A stretch of DNA of 64,000 bases, taken from contig NZ_QTXL01000002.1 in assembly GCF_003461625.1 (NCBI RefSeq), forward strand, positions 409,992 through 473,991, in the 5' to 3' direction. This document shows positions 24,998 through 33,422 of the stretch, in pieces. Position numbers and translations under genes: made by a program. How positions within the stretch are numbered: position 1 is the stretch's first letter; each line of letters begins with the position of its first letter. The notes below the pieces were generated by a model. The model did not search any database. It was not told the DNA's origin and was given only the letters and a program-made list of their open reading frames with translations. This DNA is from Clostridium sp. AF15-31. GTDB lineage: Bacteria > Bacillota > Clostridia > Lachnospirales > Lachnospiraceae.

Positions 24998-25282
24998 AAT
25001 CTTAATTCCTTTCTATTTTTCCATGAATTATATTTTTGTCACATCTGCTTGACTAACACTGATTAATGTTGTATTATACAGTCATCAACACATATTGATG
25101 TTATATTTATATGTTATCACCACATTTTTATTTATTCAACAACTTCACTTCACACATAAACAATGTGATTGCTCATAACATAAACACAATAATGACGCTA
25201 TTTGGCGTTTTCATCAAACAAGAAACACCAACTAGCAATGTGATTTTTACCTAAATACACAATTGAATAAGGAGGTACCAAT
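24998..25282. promoter_or_regulatory. divergent control region between repressor and early operon
   Basis: This 285-bp AT-rich region has no gene. It holds the dyad CATCAA/TTGATG (25083-25100), CAATGTGATT twice (25161-25170 and 25236-25245, 75 bp apart) and ATGACGC/GCGTTTTCAT (25192-25213). These are candidate operators for the XRE repressor. Promoter hexamers could not be fixed with confidence. AAGGAGG of the repressor is at the end. Confidence 0.55.
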
Positions 25283-25996
25283 ATGAATCGAAAAAATGAA
25301 TATTTTGCCAATACATTTACAAAATTACTTGAACAATGGAAAAAAGATAATAAAAAAAGTCAGGCTGATTTTGCAGAACTTACTCATATTCATCCAAACA
25401 ATATTAGCCGGTATAAAAAAGGAGATGTCTTTCCTTCTGATTCAGTATTAACAACGATTGCAAAAACCTTAAATGTTTCAACAGATTGTTTTTATCCTGC
25501 TGGTGATGAGCGCTTTTTTTATGATGACAATTTAAGATATAATCAAACAATGGATGCATATAATAAAAGTGTTTCTATAATAAAGTCATATGGTATATCC
25601 TATGAATTCTATTGCTGGCTTGCCGATTCAACAAATGGGTTTGAAAAATTTCCATTTGAATTAGCTAGAAAATGGATGGAAATACCAGATTTTCCAGTCA
25701 CTCCACAAGAGGTTCTTTTTTGGCAGCCTGAAATAAAGCCTTGGAAGGAGCAGATCATCGATGAAGCCAAAATACAAGATTTTTGGTTGAAAAATGGTTA
25801 TTATGACTTTACGCCATATGGAGAAGAAAGCCAAAAGGTTAGATTTGTATTATTAGATTTCAACAGTAAGATAACTTGGCCTAAACTTGCATTTACACAC
25901 AAAGATTTACTCTATATTAAAAAGTTAGAAGACAAGACTGCTGAACATATGAAATTATTGAACATAAAGGAGCTTGTCGATAGAAAGCTAATATAA
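25283..25996 (+). CDS. XRE-family repressor of the island
   Basis: This 237-residue protein has an N-terminal HTH (KKSQADFAELTHIHPNNISR, SDSVLTTIAKTLNVS, near residues 22-70) and a long C-terminal region without a known domain. It is divergent from the replication operon and upstream of the integrase, as CI-like repressors of integrated elements are. AAGGAGG lies 7 nt before the ATG. No S24 peptidase motif is present, so induction would not be by self-cleavage. Confidence 0.82.
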   Translation: MNRKNEYFANTFTKLLEQWKKDNKKSQADFAELTHIHPNNISRYKKGDVFPSDSVLTTIAKTLNVSTDCFYPAGDERFFYDDNLRYNQTMDAYNKSVSIIKSYGISYEFYCWLADSTNGFEKFPFELARKWMEIPDFPVTPQEVLFWQPEIKPWKEQIIDEAKIQDFWLKNGYYDFTPYGEESQKVRFVLLDFNSKITWPKLAFTHKDLLYIKKLEDKTAEHMKLLNIKELVDRKLI

Positions 25997-26051
25997 ATAA
26001 ATATGACTAATTTCCAAGCAAAGCCATCCAGCTCACCAAAAACATATAAAA

Positions 26052-26153
26052 GGAGCCGCTGACGGCAATCAGCGACTCCAAGCATATTATCACAAAGGAT
26101 TTTGTACCTCTGCATAATAAAGGCAAATTCATTATACCAGAGGTCACAATCCT
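26052..26153 (+). promoter_or_regulatory. two hairpins in the integrase leader
   Basis: GGAGCCGCTGA pairs with TCAGCGACTCC (26052-26079, one mismatch). A second, 17-bp imperfect stem, AGGATT-TTGT-ACCTCTG with CAGAGGT-CACAATCCT (26096-26153), ends 31 nt before the integrase start. They could end repressor transcripts or attenuate the integrase. Confidence 0.5.
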
Positions 26154-26183
26154 ATTCAAGAACAGAAAGGAAAGTGATTTAAT

Positions 26184-27452
26184 ATGGCTAGCATCAAGCA
26201 AAGAGGCAGCAGTTATCTGATCACTGTTTCACTGGGATACTCCAGTGACAAGCAAAAGATCACTAAATCTACAACCTATACTCCTACTGCCCAAACCCCA
26301 GCAAAAATAAGAAAAGAAATTGAAAAGTTCGCTATTGAATTTGAAGAACGCTGCAAAAGCGGCAAGTATCTGGATGGTGAAACCATGACATTCAACAGTT
26401 TTGTCAAAGAATGGATCAGCCGATATGCCGAAAGTAATTTAACACAAGCTGTTATAGAAAGCTACCAAAGCACCATAGATCTATATTTCAAAAATACTAT
26501 AGGCAAGATGAAGCTATGTAAAATCAATGCATTACATCTTCAGGACATATATTCCATGATGAAAGATAAGGGGCTGTCTGCTGCCACCATTAGAAGAACC
26601 CATGCAATAGCCTCCAGTGTATTTTCCAAGGCTTACAAATGGAATCTGATAGATGATAACCCTTGCAAACGTGTGGAACTGCCAACAGTAGATAATAATG
26701 CAGCAGAATCTTGTTTTAATGTTGAACAGGCTAAACGATTTCTCGAATATCTGGAACAACCGTATGAGGTCAAATATAGTCCCAAAATGAAGAATGGACA
26801 AATTGCGGCAGCAGGTTATTCTACAACAATGACCACATCCGAACAACTGATATTATATTTTAATCTGGCCATATATGGCGGCTTCAGACGAGGTGAGCTT
26901 ATCGCTCTCACATGGAATGATATAAACTTTGATAAAAATTATGTGTCAATAAATAAGTCCTGCTCCAAGGTAAAGGGTGGGCAAATACAGAAAGCTCCCA
27001 AATCTAAAGCCGGTATAAGATGTGTTCCACTTCCACCTAACTGTATGACAATGCTTAAGAACTGGCGACAACATGAACGGGAATACGCTTTCAGTCTTGG
27101 ATCATACTGGAAAGGTTCCCCTGTATCAGACTTTGACTGCTGCCACTTGTTTATACAAGAAGATGGTAAACAAATGCATCTTGACACCCCAACCCATAAA
27201 TTCAAAGAAGTGGTTCTCCGGTACAATGACACATGCAAAGATGTTGATTTACTTCTTCCTGAAATACATCTGCATGGGCTACGCCATACATTTGCTACAC
27301 TAATGATCTCACTTGGCTATGATGTGGTAACTATATCCAAAATGCTCGGTCATTCAAAGGTGTCTATTACACTTGATGTATACTCTCATGCCCTGAAAGA
27401 AAATGAGGTCAAAGCAAGTAATGACATGTATAAACTCCTTGCATACAAATAA
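26184..27452 (+). CDS. int: tyrosine-family integrase
   Basis: This 422-residue recombinase should catalyse integration at tRNA-Thr. An N-terminal AP2-like arm-binding region is followed by a SAM-like core-binding domain (SFVKEWISRYAESNL, YFKNTIGKMKL). The catalytic domain has the first Arg in GGFRRGELIALTW, HxxR in LHGLRHTFATLM, and LGHSKVSITLDVYSH with the nucleophile Tyr. GAAAGG lies upstream. It reads toward attR, 205 bp away. It carries four octamers, which shows they are native to the island. Confidence 0.95.
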   Translation: MASIKQRGSSYLITVSLGYSSDKQKITKSTTYTPTAQTPAKIRKEIEKFAIEFEERCKSGKYLDGETMTFNSFVKEWISRYAESNLTQAVIESYQSTIDLYFKNTIGKMKLCKINALHLQDIYSMMKDKGLSAATIRRTHAIASSVFSKAYKWNLIDDNPCKRVELPTVDNNAAESCFNVEQAKRFLEYLEQPYEVKYSPKMKNGQIAAAGYSTTMTTSEQLILYFNLAIYGGFRRGELIALTWNDINFDKNYVSINKSCSKVKGGQIQKAPKSKAGIRCVPLPPNCMTMLKNWRQHEREYAFSLGSYWKGSPVSDFDCCHLFIQEDGKQMHLDTPTHKFKEVVLRYNDTCKDVDLLLPEIHLHGLRHTFATLMISLGYDVVTISKMLGHSKVSITLDVYSHALKENEVKASNDMYKLLAYK

Positions 27453-27460
27453 ATTTTCTA

Positions 27461-27510
27461 TCCCCAGTTGTCTAAAAGTAAAACATACCGGGGATTTTTT
27501 TGCTTTTTTT
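27461..27510 (+). terminator. terminator of the integrase gene
   Basis: ATCCCC and GGGGAT form a stem around a 25-nt loop, followed by TTTTTTGCTTTTTTT. Confidence 0.75.
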
Positions 27511-27511
27511 C

Positions 27512-27534
27512 TGTCTACTATTTGTCTACTATTT
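27512..27534 (+). repeat. tandem TGTCTACTATT sites, right copy
   Basis: An exact copy of 6912-6934 in the same orientation. It lies between the integrase terminator and attR. Confidence 0.75.
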
Positions 27535-27656
27535 TGAAAAAAACTTGGGAAATATGAATTTACAATATTGAACGATATTGAACGGAAACCGCATAAAATA
27601 AAGGAATATTGGAACAACAGAAAACAATAGAAAACGCTCTAAAAAAAGAAGCTATT

Positions 27657-27703
27657 CATTGGTAATGTGGAGGTCACGGGTCCGACTCCCGTTAGTAGCT
27701 CTT
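27657..27703 (+). repeat. attR (duplicated 3' half of tRNA-Thr)
   Basis: Identical to 6783-6829. The acceptor 5' strand and D-arm are missing, so it is not a functional tRNA. The host's original T-run follows. Confidence 0.93.
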
Positions 27704-27705
27704 TT

Positions 27706-28656
27706 TTAATGTCCGGATTTATTTATACAGTATTCACATCCAACGGACTGTCCGATACAGTTTTCACAATCATTCCAGTTCTGTATCAGTGGTTCTTCAC
27801 TGATCAGATAAATTCCTGCCAGACTCATCATCGGCTCCATTCGTTCTTTATGCCAACTGATTCCAACCTGTTCCGTATCCATCAGGCTGCAAAGAATTCC
27901 GGCAGCTTCCAATGGCATTCCATAATAACCGGGTCCAAAAGAAGGACTACAGTAATGCACCGACTCTACACTGTGCTTTCGTTCCAGGTATTTTCTTATC
28001 CATTTTCTGACAATATCCATACATGCGATCTGAAAGGTTTCCAGATAATAAGTTCCAAGTAATGAATCCATCTCCTCGATCTGGATCTCCGGGGCATGAA
28101 ATGCATACAGATATCCCTGTGTAATCTTTGACGGATCTATTCGTTCCAGTATCCGGCATGAAATATTCTTTTTGCCGAGCATAAATCCATCAGACTTAAT
28201 ACAGTCTCTGGAAAATGGCTGCAAAAGTACAGGTACCAGATACCGGTTTCGATTATTGTATCTGGATAAAAAACGCATAACCGTTTTCTCGGCTTCATCC
28301 TTATGCTCTTTTCTGCTCTCCGGCTCCATCTGTTCCCATGAAGCAATCTCTGCGATCCGCGCCATGATTTCATCCTTCAGATCCCAAATACTGACGAATA
28401 CCACACAGTCCTGCTTTTGAAACTGTGCAATCACTGCATCATACATCTCAGGGCGATGTACGATCGTACATTTACTGCAATCCCGGATTTTCTGTCCTTT
28501 CCCATTTAAGATATAATCAGGACTTCCAAGGCAGTTTTCCTTCAGATACAAGGGGCAATAACAGAACAGACAATTAAAGGAATCTTCATTTTCTATTTTA
28601 TGGCATGGGAAAAATTCACAATCCCGATTCTGAAAAAATTTGTAATTGTTTTTCAT
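27706..28656 (-). CDS. fusion of a cysteine-rich small domain and a MetH-activation-like domain
   Basis: The N-terminal 85 residues have the cysteine-rich small domain: DCEFFPCHK, NCLFCYCPLY, CSKC. The C-terminal 150 residues resemble the activation domain of B12-dependent methionine synthase: HYCSPSFGPGYYGMPLEAAG, then ERMEPMMSLAGIYLI, with a terminal Cys cluster (CENCIGQSVGCEYC). It may handle a corrinoid or iron-sulfur reaction in the cytoplasm; the exact reaction is unknown. The stop codon lies 3 bp beyond attR, so the island inserted between the tRNA and this gene's 3' end. Confidence 0.65.
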   Translation of the reverse strand: MKNNYKFFQNRDCEFFPCHKIENEDSFNCLFCYCPLYLKENCLGSPDYILNGKGQKIRDCSKCTIVHRPEMYDAVIAQFQKQDCVVFVSIWDLKDEIMARIAEIASWEQMEPESRKEHKDEAEKTVMRFLSRYNNRNRYLVPVLLQPFSRDCIKSDGFMLGKKNISCRILERIDPSKITQGYLYAFHAPEIQIEEMDSLLGTYYLETFQIACMDIVRKWIRKYLERKHSVESVHYCSPSFGPGYYGMPLEAAGILCSLMDTEQVGISWHKERMEPMMSLAGIYLISEEPLIQNWNDCENCIGQSVGCEYCINKSGH

Positions 28657-28686
28657 ATCCGTTTATCCTCCCATTCTTAACATACC

Positions 28687-29961
28687 CTATGGATTACAGA
28701 TCTTACATGGCTCATACCCCTGCGTGATCAGATCATCCCGGCTTCCGATATATTCTTTCTTATTGCTGTCATTCATGCGCTTTACTGAACGGCAGGACGG
28801 CTCATGAAACTTTCCTGTATTTGTATTAATAATATAAGTATGCTCTGCTGCCTTTTCTGATCCTGCTTCTATTTCCGTCTGAACTTTCTCTGTCGTACTC
28901 TCTCTTGTTACATTATCTGTCTTCGTTGTATCATCCGACAGATTCTGATTTTCTCCCACCCCTGACATATCTGATTGCCGTTCCGGTATAAAAGTAATTG
29001 TTTTTCCATCACTGTACGCCTGAATCGTACCATTCAGATCCGTACGATACACCGTGCATCCTGCATTTGCCAGACGATCAAGCACTTCTTCGGTCGGATG
29101 TCCATATGAATTATCTGCCCCAACGCTGATTACCGCATAACTTGGCTTAACAGCCTCTAACATCTCTTTTGTTGTGGCATTTCTGCTGCCGTGATGACTG
29201 ACCATCAGAACGTCACTGGAAAGTTCCTCTCCGGATGCGATCATTGCCTGCTCACCGGCTTCCTCTCCATCCCCATAGATCAGGAATGAAGTATCCCCAT
29301 ATGTCATACGAATTCCGACAGAATTATCATTTTCATTATCATCACTATAAGTAATCGGTGCTACTATTGTAAATACCGCATCACCAAAGGTATAAGAATC
29401 CCCTGCCTTTGGGAATGTAATAGTCAGATTCTGCGCCGCAAGCTTATCAATCAACGAATCATAGATCTTTGTATCTGCAACATAATCCGGGCCGATAAAA
29501 GTCTCTGTGTCAAATACATTCAACACACCCACCAGACCATTTATATGATCGGAATCATAATGGCTCGCGATCACGTAATCAAGTGACTCTATATTCTGTT
29601 TTTTCAGGTATGCCACGACAAATGAAGACGCTGACGACGGGCCTCCATCCATCATCATGTAATGGTCATCACAGGAAAATAACACCGCATTCCCCTGACC
29701 GACATCTAAGAAAGTAACTGTAAGTCCGGCAAGATCGTCTGTTGTTCCTCCGATATTCGCTTCCGAAGTTATTTGCTCATCTGACGTAGCTTCCGTACTG
29801 TCAATCAATTCTGTTATATTCTCTGTTGTATTTCCTGTCTGATTTTCGTTCGTTTCATCCGATAAATCCAGACATCCTGAAAAAAGCCCAAGGACAAAGC
29901 ACATGCCGACAATGATCATCACTTTCCTCAGGCCATTCTTTTTATTTATAGGATTTATCAT
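28687..29961 (-). CDS. ComEC/Rec2-like metallo-beta-lactamase lipoprotein
   Basis: This 424-residue exported protein has a lipobox (LGLFSGC near residue 30), a Thr/Asn/Glu-rich linker, then a metallo-beta-lactamase domain: LTVTFLDVGQGNAVLF, SHYDSDHINGL (HxxxDH), LMVSHHGSRNAT, SYGHPTEEVLDRL. The C-terminus has YIINTNTGKFHEPSCRSVKR and GYEPCKICNP, the small Cys domain seen at the end of related proteins. It is an extracellular nuclease-like hydrolase, not the membrane channel ComEC, which has many transmembrane helices. Confidence 0.8.
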   Translation of the reverse strand: MINPINKKNGLRKVMIIVGMCFVLGLFSGCLDLSDETNENQTGNTTENITELIDSTEATSDEQITSEANIGGTTDDLAGLTVTFLDVGQGNAVLFSCDDHYMMMDGGPSSASSFVVAYLKKQNIESLDYVIASHYDSDHINGLVGVLNVFDTETFIGPDYVADTKIYDSLIDKLAAQNLTITFPKAGDSYTFGDAVFTIVAPITYSDDNENDNSVGIRMTYGDTSFLIYGDGEEAGEQAMIASGEELSSDVLMVSHHGSRNATTKEMLEAVKPSYAVISVGADNSYGHPTEEVLDRLANAGCTVYRTDLNGTIQAYSDGKTITFIPERQSDMSGVGENQNLSDDTTKTDNVTRESTTEKVQTEIEAGSEKAAEHTYIINTNTGKFHEPSCRSVKRMNDSNKKEYIGSRDDLITQGYEPCKICNP

Positions 29962-29986
29962 AAGCTGCTCCCCCAGAATTATATCT

Positions 29987-30589
29987 TTAATCCTGTTCTA
30001 TATCCCGTAATTTCTTTCGTATTCGTTGGATCGCATTATCGATAGATTTATACGTCTTTCCAAATGCTTCTGCTAGCTCATCATAGCTTTTTCCAGCAAG
30101 ATATCCTTCTAACACCTGTCTTTCAAATTTGCTGAGTTTTTTATCAATCGTCTCCGCAAGCTTCTGGGATTCCAGCTGCCCAAGCATCTGATTCTCTGGT
30201 TCAAATGCCTGATCTGCCTGCAGCTCATCCACAAGCGCAACATCATCGTCATTTTCCGTATAAAATGATACATAATAATTAAGCGGAGAATGCTTCTTCC
30301 TGTTCGACAGCTTCACCGCAGTGATCAACTGTCGCTTGATACACAGATTTGCAAATGTAGAAAAAGATGCCCCTTTGCTTCCGTCAAAGCTTCGGATAGC
30401 TTTAATGAGCCCTATCATTCCTTCCTGAATGATGTCCTCATTTTCTGCACCGATAATATACAGGGCACGACTCTCTTTCTTTACAATCCCCATGTACTTT
30501 TTGATCAGATATTCAAAAGCGGCATTATCATTTTCTTCCCGGATCAACCGGATATTTTCTTCATCGGTATTTGTTTCATACACACCCAC
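29987..30589 (-). CDS. sigH: sigma-H (sporulation/competence) sigma factor
   Basis: This 200-residue sigma-70 protein has region 2 (GAENEDIIQEGMIGLIKAIRSF, FSTFANLCIKRQLITAVK) and region 4 (LSKFERQVLEGYLAGKSYDE, GKTYKSIDNAIQRIRKKL). Its place just after rlmB in the cysS-mrnC-rlmB cluster is the typical location of sigH. The start is GTG at 30589 with GGGGAG 10 nt upstream; a GTG two codons later is also possible. SigH directs early stationary-phase genes. Confidence 0.9.
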   Translation of the reverse strand: MGVYETNTDEENIRLIREENDNAAFEYLIKKYMGIVKKESRALYIIGAENEDIIQEGMIGLIKAIRSFDGSKGASFSTFANLCIKRQLITAVKLSNRKKHSPLNYYVSFYTENDDDVALVDELQADQAFEPENQMLGQLESQKLAETIDKKLSKFERQVLEGYLAGKSYDELAEAFGKTYKSIDNAIQRIRKKLRDIEQD

Positions 30590-30604
30590 GACGCTGGTAC
30601 TCCC

Positions 30605-31360
30605 CTATTTTACACCCATTCTCTGACGGACAACCTCATATCCCAATACTCCGGCCGCAACCGAAGCATTTAATGAATCGATATCACCACTCATCGGTAT
30701 GGATACAACATAATCACATTTTTCTTTTACCAGACGACTGACACCTGTACCCTCATTTCCGATCACAAGTCCCATCGGTCCGGTCAGATTGCAGCGGTAC
30801 ATCAGTTCTCCATCCATATCGGCACAGGCAAACCACATACCACGTTTTTTCAATTCATCAATCGTCTTCGCCAGATTTGTTACCTTAACCACCGGTGTAT
30901 ATGCGATTGCACCGGCAGAAGCCTTAACAACTGTTGCTGTGATTCCGACTGCTCTTCGTTTCGGAATAATAACGCCATGTGCACCGCACAGATTCGCTGT
31001 ACGAACGATTGCGCCAAGATTATGCGGATCTTCAATCTCATCCAAAATAAAGATAAATGGCGGCTGTCCTTTTTCCTCAGCCTTTGCAAAGATCTCATCG
31101 ATCGCTGAATATTCATAGGCTGCCACATGAGCGATCACACCCTGATGTTTCCCGGTCGAAGACATCTGGTTCAGCTTCTCTTTCGAAACATAATTAATAA
31201 TCGTCTCCTGCTTCTTTGCTTCACGCACGATTGAATTGATACTGCCATCATGACAGCCATCCTGCAGATATAACTTGTCAACTGTTTTACCGGAACGAAA
31301 TGCTTCCATAACTGCATTTCTACCCTCTATCTCAAACTTTTCATTTCTGTTTTCTTCCAT
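30605..31360 (-). CDS. rlmB: 23S rRNA 2'-O-methyltransferase RlmB (TrmH family)
   Basis: This SPOUT methyltransferase modifies G2251-equivalent of 23S rRNA with SAM. The 251 residues include the N-terminal L30e-like substrate-binding domain (EGRNAVMEAF) and the SpoU domain with EDPHNLGAIVRTANLCGAHG, VIGNEGTGVS and IPMSGDIDSLNASVAAGVL. GGAG lies before the ATG. It is in the cysS-mrnC-rlmB-sigH operon. Confidence 0.93.
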   Translation of the reverse strand: MEENRNEKFEIEGRNAVMEAFRSGKTVDKLYLQDGCHDGSINSIVREAKKQETIINYVSKEKLNQMSSTGKHQGVIAHVAAYEYSAIDEIFAKAEEKGQPPFIFILDEIEDPHNLGAIVRTANLCGAHGVIIPKRRAVGITATVVKASAGAIAYTPVVKVTNLAKTIDELKKRGMWFACADMDGELMYRCNLTGPMGLVIGNEGTGVSRLVKEKCDYVVSIPMSGDIDSLNASVAAGVLGYEVVRQRMGVK

Positions 31361-31375
31361 GCTTATGCTCCATTT

Positions 31376-31834
31376 CTAATCCACATCATCAGATTGTAAA
31401 TGCTCAATCAATTGTTTTGATTCCAGGCAGTCTCTTGTCAACTCAAATAAACGGTCATATTCTTTATTCAGATAAAGATAGCCGATCAGTGCTTCAAAAC
31501 CGGTAGCTTTCCTGTACTGTCCTACCGACGCATTCTTTGCCTTGGAATGTGTCTTTGTATTCCTTCCACGCTTATATATCGCCATTTCCTGCTCGGTCAG
31601 TTTCTCTTCCAACAGATCGATATAACCTGCCTGTGACTCTGCATTTACTATATGAATAGCTTCTTTATGATATTTGAATGCCTGTTTGTTATCCTTTGAT
31701 ACCAGAACGGTCTTTACTAAAAGGTCAAATACACTGTCCCCTATATAAGCAAGCGCCAGCCCGGAATATTCTGCCGGATTGGAATCTTCTACACCTAATA
31801 TCGCAGTAAAATACTGATCTAAGCTCTTTTCCAT
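31376..31834 (-). CDS. mrnC: Mini-ribonuclease III (23S rRNA maturation)
   Basis: This 152-residue protein is an RNase III catalytic domain without the RNA-binding domain. LALAYIGDSVFDLLVKT is the acidic signature, and VGQYRKATGFEALIGYLYL is the second catalytic block. It trims the ends of 23S precursor. It overlaps cysS by 16 nt. Confidence 0.92.
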   Translation of the reverse strand: MEKSLDQYFTAILGVEDSNPAEYSGLALAYIGDSVFDLLVKTVLVSKDNKQAFKYHKEAIHIVNAESQAGYIDLLEEKLTEQEMAIYKRGRNTKTHSKAKNASVGQYRKATGFEALIGYLYLNKEYDRLFELTRDCLESKQLIEHLQSDDVD

Positions 31835-33225
31835 TTTACTCCTTCTCTTGTATCCTCAAGAATAATACCCTTATCACTGAGCATGTTACGGATCTCATCT
31901 GCTCTTGCAAAATTCTTTGCTTTTCTTGCTTCCTGACGTTCATTGATCAAAGCCTCGATATCAGAATCTAACAGTTCTTCTTCCCGCTCTGTAATGATAC
32001 CAAGAATATCACACAGCTTCTCAATCGTCCGGATTGCCAGATCTACTGTTTTCTTTGGTGTATCATTTGAAATATTGATATTTGTATATTTTACTAATTC
32101 AAAGATAACTGAGATCGCATCTGCTGTATTCAGATCATCGTCCATAGCTGCTTCAAATCGTTTCGTATATCCATCTAATTCTGCCTCGACAGAAACATCG
32201 GACCCATTCACATCTGCCGGCGCAAGTGACTTTAACTTGTCAACAGCAGTCAGGATACGTTCCAGACCATTCTTGGATGCCTCTACCAGATCAGCCGAGA
32301 AGTTCAATGGACTTCTGTAGTGAGCAGACAGCATAAAGAAACGAATAACCTGAAGTGGATATTTGTCTGCGATCTCTCTTACTGTAAAGAAGTTGCCAAG
32401 TGACTTGGACATCTTCTCGTTGTTGATCTTTAAGAAACCGTTATGCATCCAGTATCTTGCAAATTCCTTATCATTTGCTGCTTCACTCTGTGCAATCTCA
32501 TTTTCGTGGTGTGGGAAGATCAGATCCTCACCACCTGCATGGATATCAATGATATCACCGATATATTTCTTAGACATAACAGAACATTCCAGATGCCAGC
32601 CCGGTCTTCCTTCACCCCATGGTGACTCCCAGAACGGTTCTCCCTCTTTCTTTGGCTTCCAGAGAACGAAATCCAACGGATCTTCCTTCTCATCCTGACC
32701 GGAAACCTTAAGCTGATGATTCTCTGCTCTGTGTCCGGATTCCAGATCATCAATATTCTTATGAGATAATTTACCATAATCTGCAAAGCTTCTGGTACGG
32801 AAATATACAGTGCCATTTACTTCATATGCATGTCCTTTTTCAATCAGTGTCTTGATCATCTCGATCATATCCGGGATCTCTTCGGTAGCCTTTGGATGTG
32901 TCGTAGCTTCCTGTACATTCATCGCTGCCATATCCTTCTTTGTCTCTGCAATGAAGCGCTCAGAGATCACCTTGGAATCAACACCTTCTTCATTTGCACG
33001 TTTGATGATCTTATCATCAACATCTGTAAAATTGGATACGTAATTTACATCGTATCCCTTATATGTGAGATACCGTCTCAATGTGTCAAATACGATCATT
33101 GGTCTTGCGTTTCCGATGTGGATATAATCATATACGGTAGGTCCGCAGACATAGATTCCTACTTTACCTTCATTGATCGGTACAAATTCTTCTTTTGTTC
33201 TTGTAAGAGTATTAAAAATCTTCAT
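31819..33225 (-). CDS. cysS: cysteinyl-tRNA synthetase
   Basis: This 468-residue class I synthetase has HIGH as CGPTVYDYIHIGNAR (the Cys is a zinc ligand), zinc-ligand His/Glu in FPHHENEIAQSEA, and KMSKSLGNFF. It charges tRNA-Cys. It is first in the cluster with mrnC, rlmB and sigH. Confidence 0.96.
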   Translation of the reverse strand: MKIFNTLTRTKEEFVPINEGKVGIYVCGPTVYDYIHIGNARPMIVFDTLRRYLTYKGYDVNYVSNFTDVDDKIIKRANEEGVDSKVISERFIAETKKDMAAMNVQEATTHPKATEEIPDMIEMIKTLIEKGHAYEVNGTVYFRTRSFADYGKLSHKNIDDLESGHRAENHQLKVSGQDEKEDPLDFVLWKPKKEGEPFWESPWGEGRPGWHLECSVMSKKYIGDIIDIHAGGEDLIFPHHENEIAQSEAANDKEFARYWMHNGFLKINNEKMSKSLGNFFTVREIADKYPLQVIRFFMLSAHYRSPLNFSADLVEASKNGLERILTAVDKLKSLAPADVNGSDVSVEAELDGYTKRFEAAMDDDLNTADAISVIFELVKYTNINISNDTPKKTVDLAIRTIEKLCDILGIITEREEELLDSDIEALINERQEARKAKNFARADEIRNMLSDKGIILEDTREGVKWKRA

Positions 33226-33308
33226 GGGAATCCTCCAATAAATATAGTTTTTATTTTCGCCTGTCTTTCATTCAAAGCAGTTTTATCATGCATTATAGAT
33301 TATGCATA

Positions 33309-33340
33309 AAAAAGAAAAAACCTGGAAAAAACTTCCAGGT
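33309..33340 (-). terminator. terminator after tRNA-Glu
   Basis: On the minus strand ACCTGGAA-GTTTT-TTCCAGGT is followed by TTTTTCTTTTTT, 11 nt after the tRNA. Confidence 0.88.
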
Positions 33341-33350
33341 TATCAAATAG

Positions 33351-33422
33351 CAGTTCATAGGGGAATCGAACCCCTGTTTTCGCCGTGAGAGGGCGACGTC
33401 TTAACCGCTTGACCAATGAACC
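33351..33422 (-). tRNA. tRNA-Glu (anticodon CTC)
   Basis: This is a 72-nt cloverleaf on the minus strand. The acceptor is GGTTCAT with ATGAACT, the D-arm contains TGGTCAAGCGGTTAAGA, the anticodon stem TCGCC/GGCGA holds loop CTCTCAC, and the T-arm is CAGGGGTTCGATTCCCCTA. CCA is not encoded. Confidence 0.95.

Larger units (their letters stand above)
6950..27144. repeat. dispersed octamer family GGCAGCAG/CTGCTGCC (21 copies)
   Basis: As CTGCTGCC the octamer starts at 6950, 8303, 8574, 9347, 10020, 20829, 21777, 22248, 23560, 24130, 26578 and 27137. As GGCAGCAG it starts at 6979, 8407, 11169, 20985, 21760, 22151, 24778, 26205 and 26807. Copies fall in genes (as AA, QQ, LLP, SS, CC or SAA codons) and between genes. 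None was found between 11177 and 20828, the nested transposon. About six copies were found in the 43 kb of host sequence. Confidence 0.85.
6783..27703. mobile_element. integrated genomic island in tRNA-Thr (about 20.9 kb, with a nested transposon)
   Basis: A 47-bp exact direct repeat of the tRNA 3' half bounds the region (6783-6829 and 27657-27703), and a tyrosine integrase gene ends 205 bp from the right copy. Genes run leftward from 24997 (replication and sigma functions) and rightward from 25283 (repressor, integrase), a layout shared with phage satellites and small integrative elements. No capsid, terminase, FtsK-type or type IV secretion genes are visible outside the nested transposon, so transfer would need a helper or the nested mobilization genes. 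Removing the nested element leaves about 12 kb. The octamer GGCAGCAG is strongly enriched throughout the outer part. Confidence 0.93.

Noticed and set aside
27657..27703. A second tRNA-Thr gene
   Set aside because: Only the 3' half is present, exactly the 47 bp of the attachment repeat.
28845..29190. Octamer copies outside the island (28845, 29183, 39548, 49342, 54384, 62017)
   Set aside because: They occur at the density expected for a GCA/CTG-codon-rich host and are not clustered; they serve as background.
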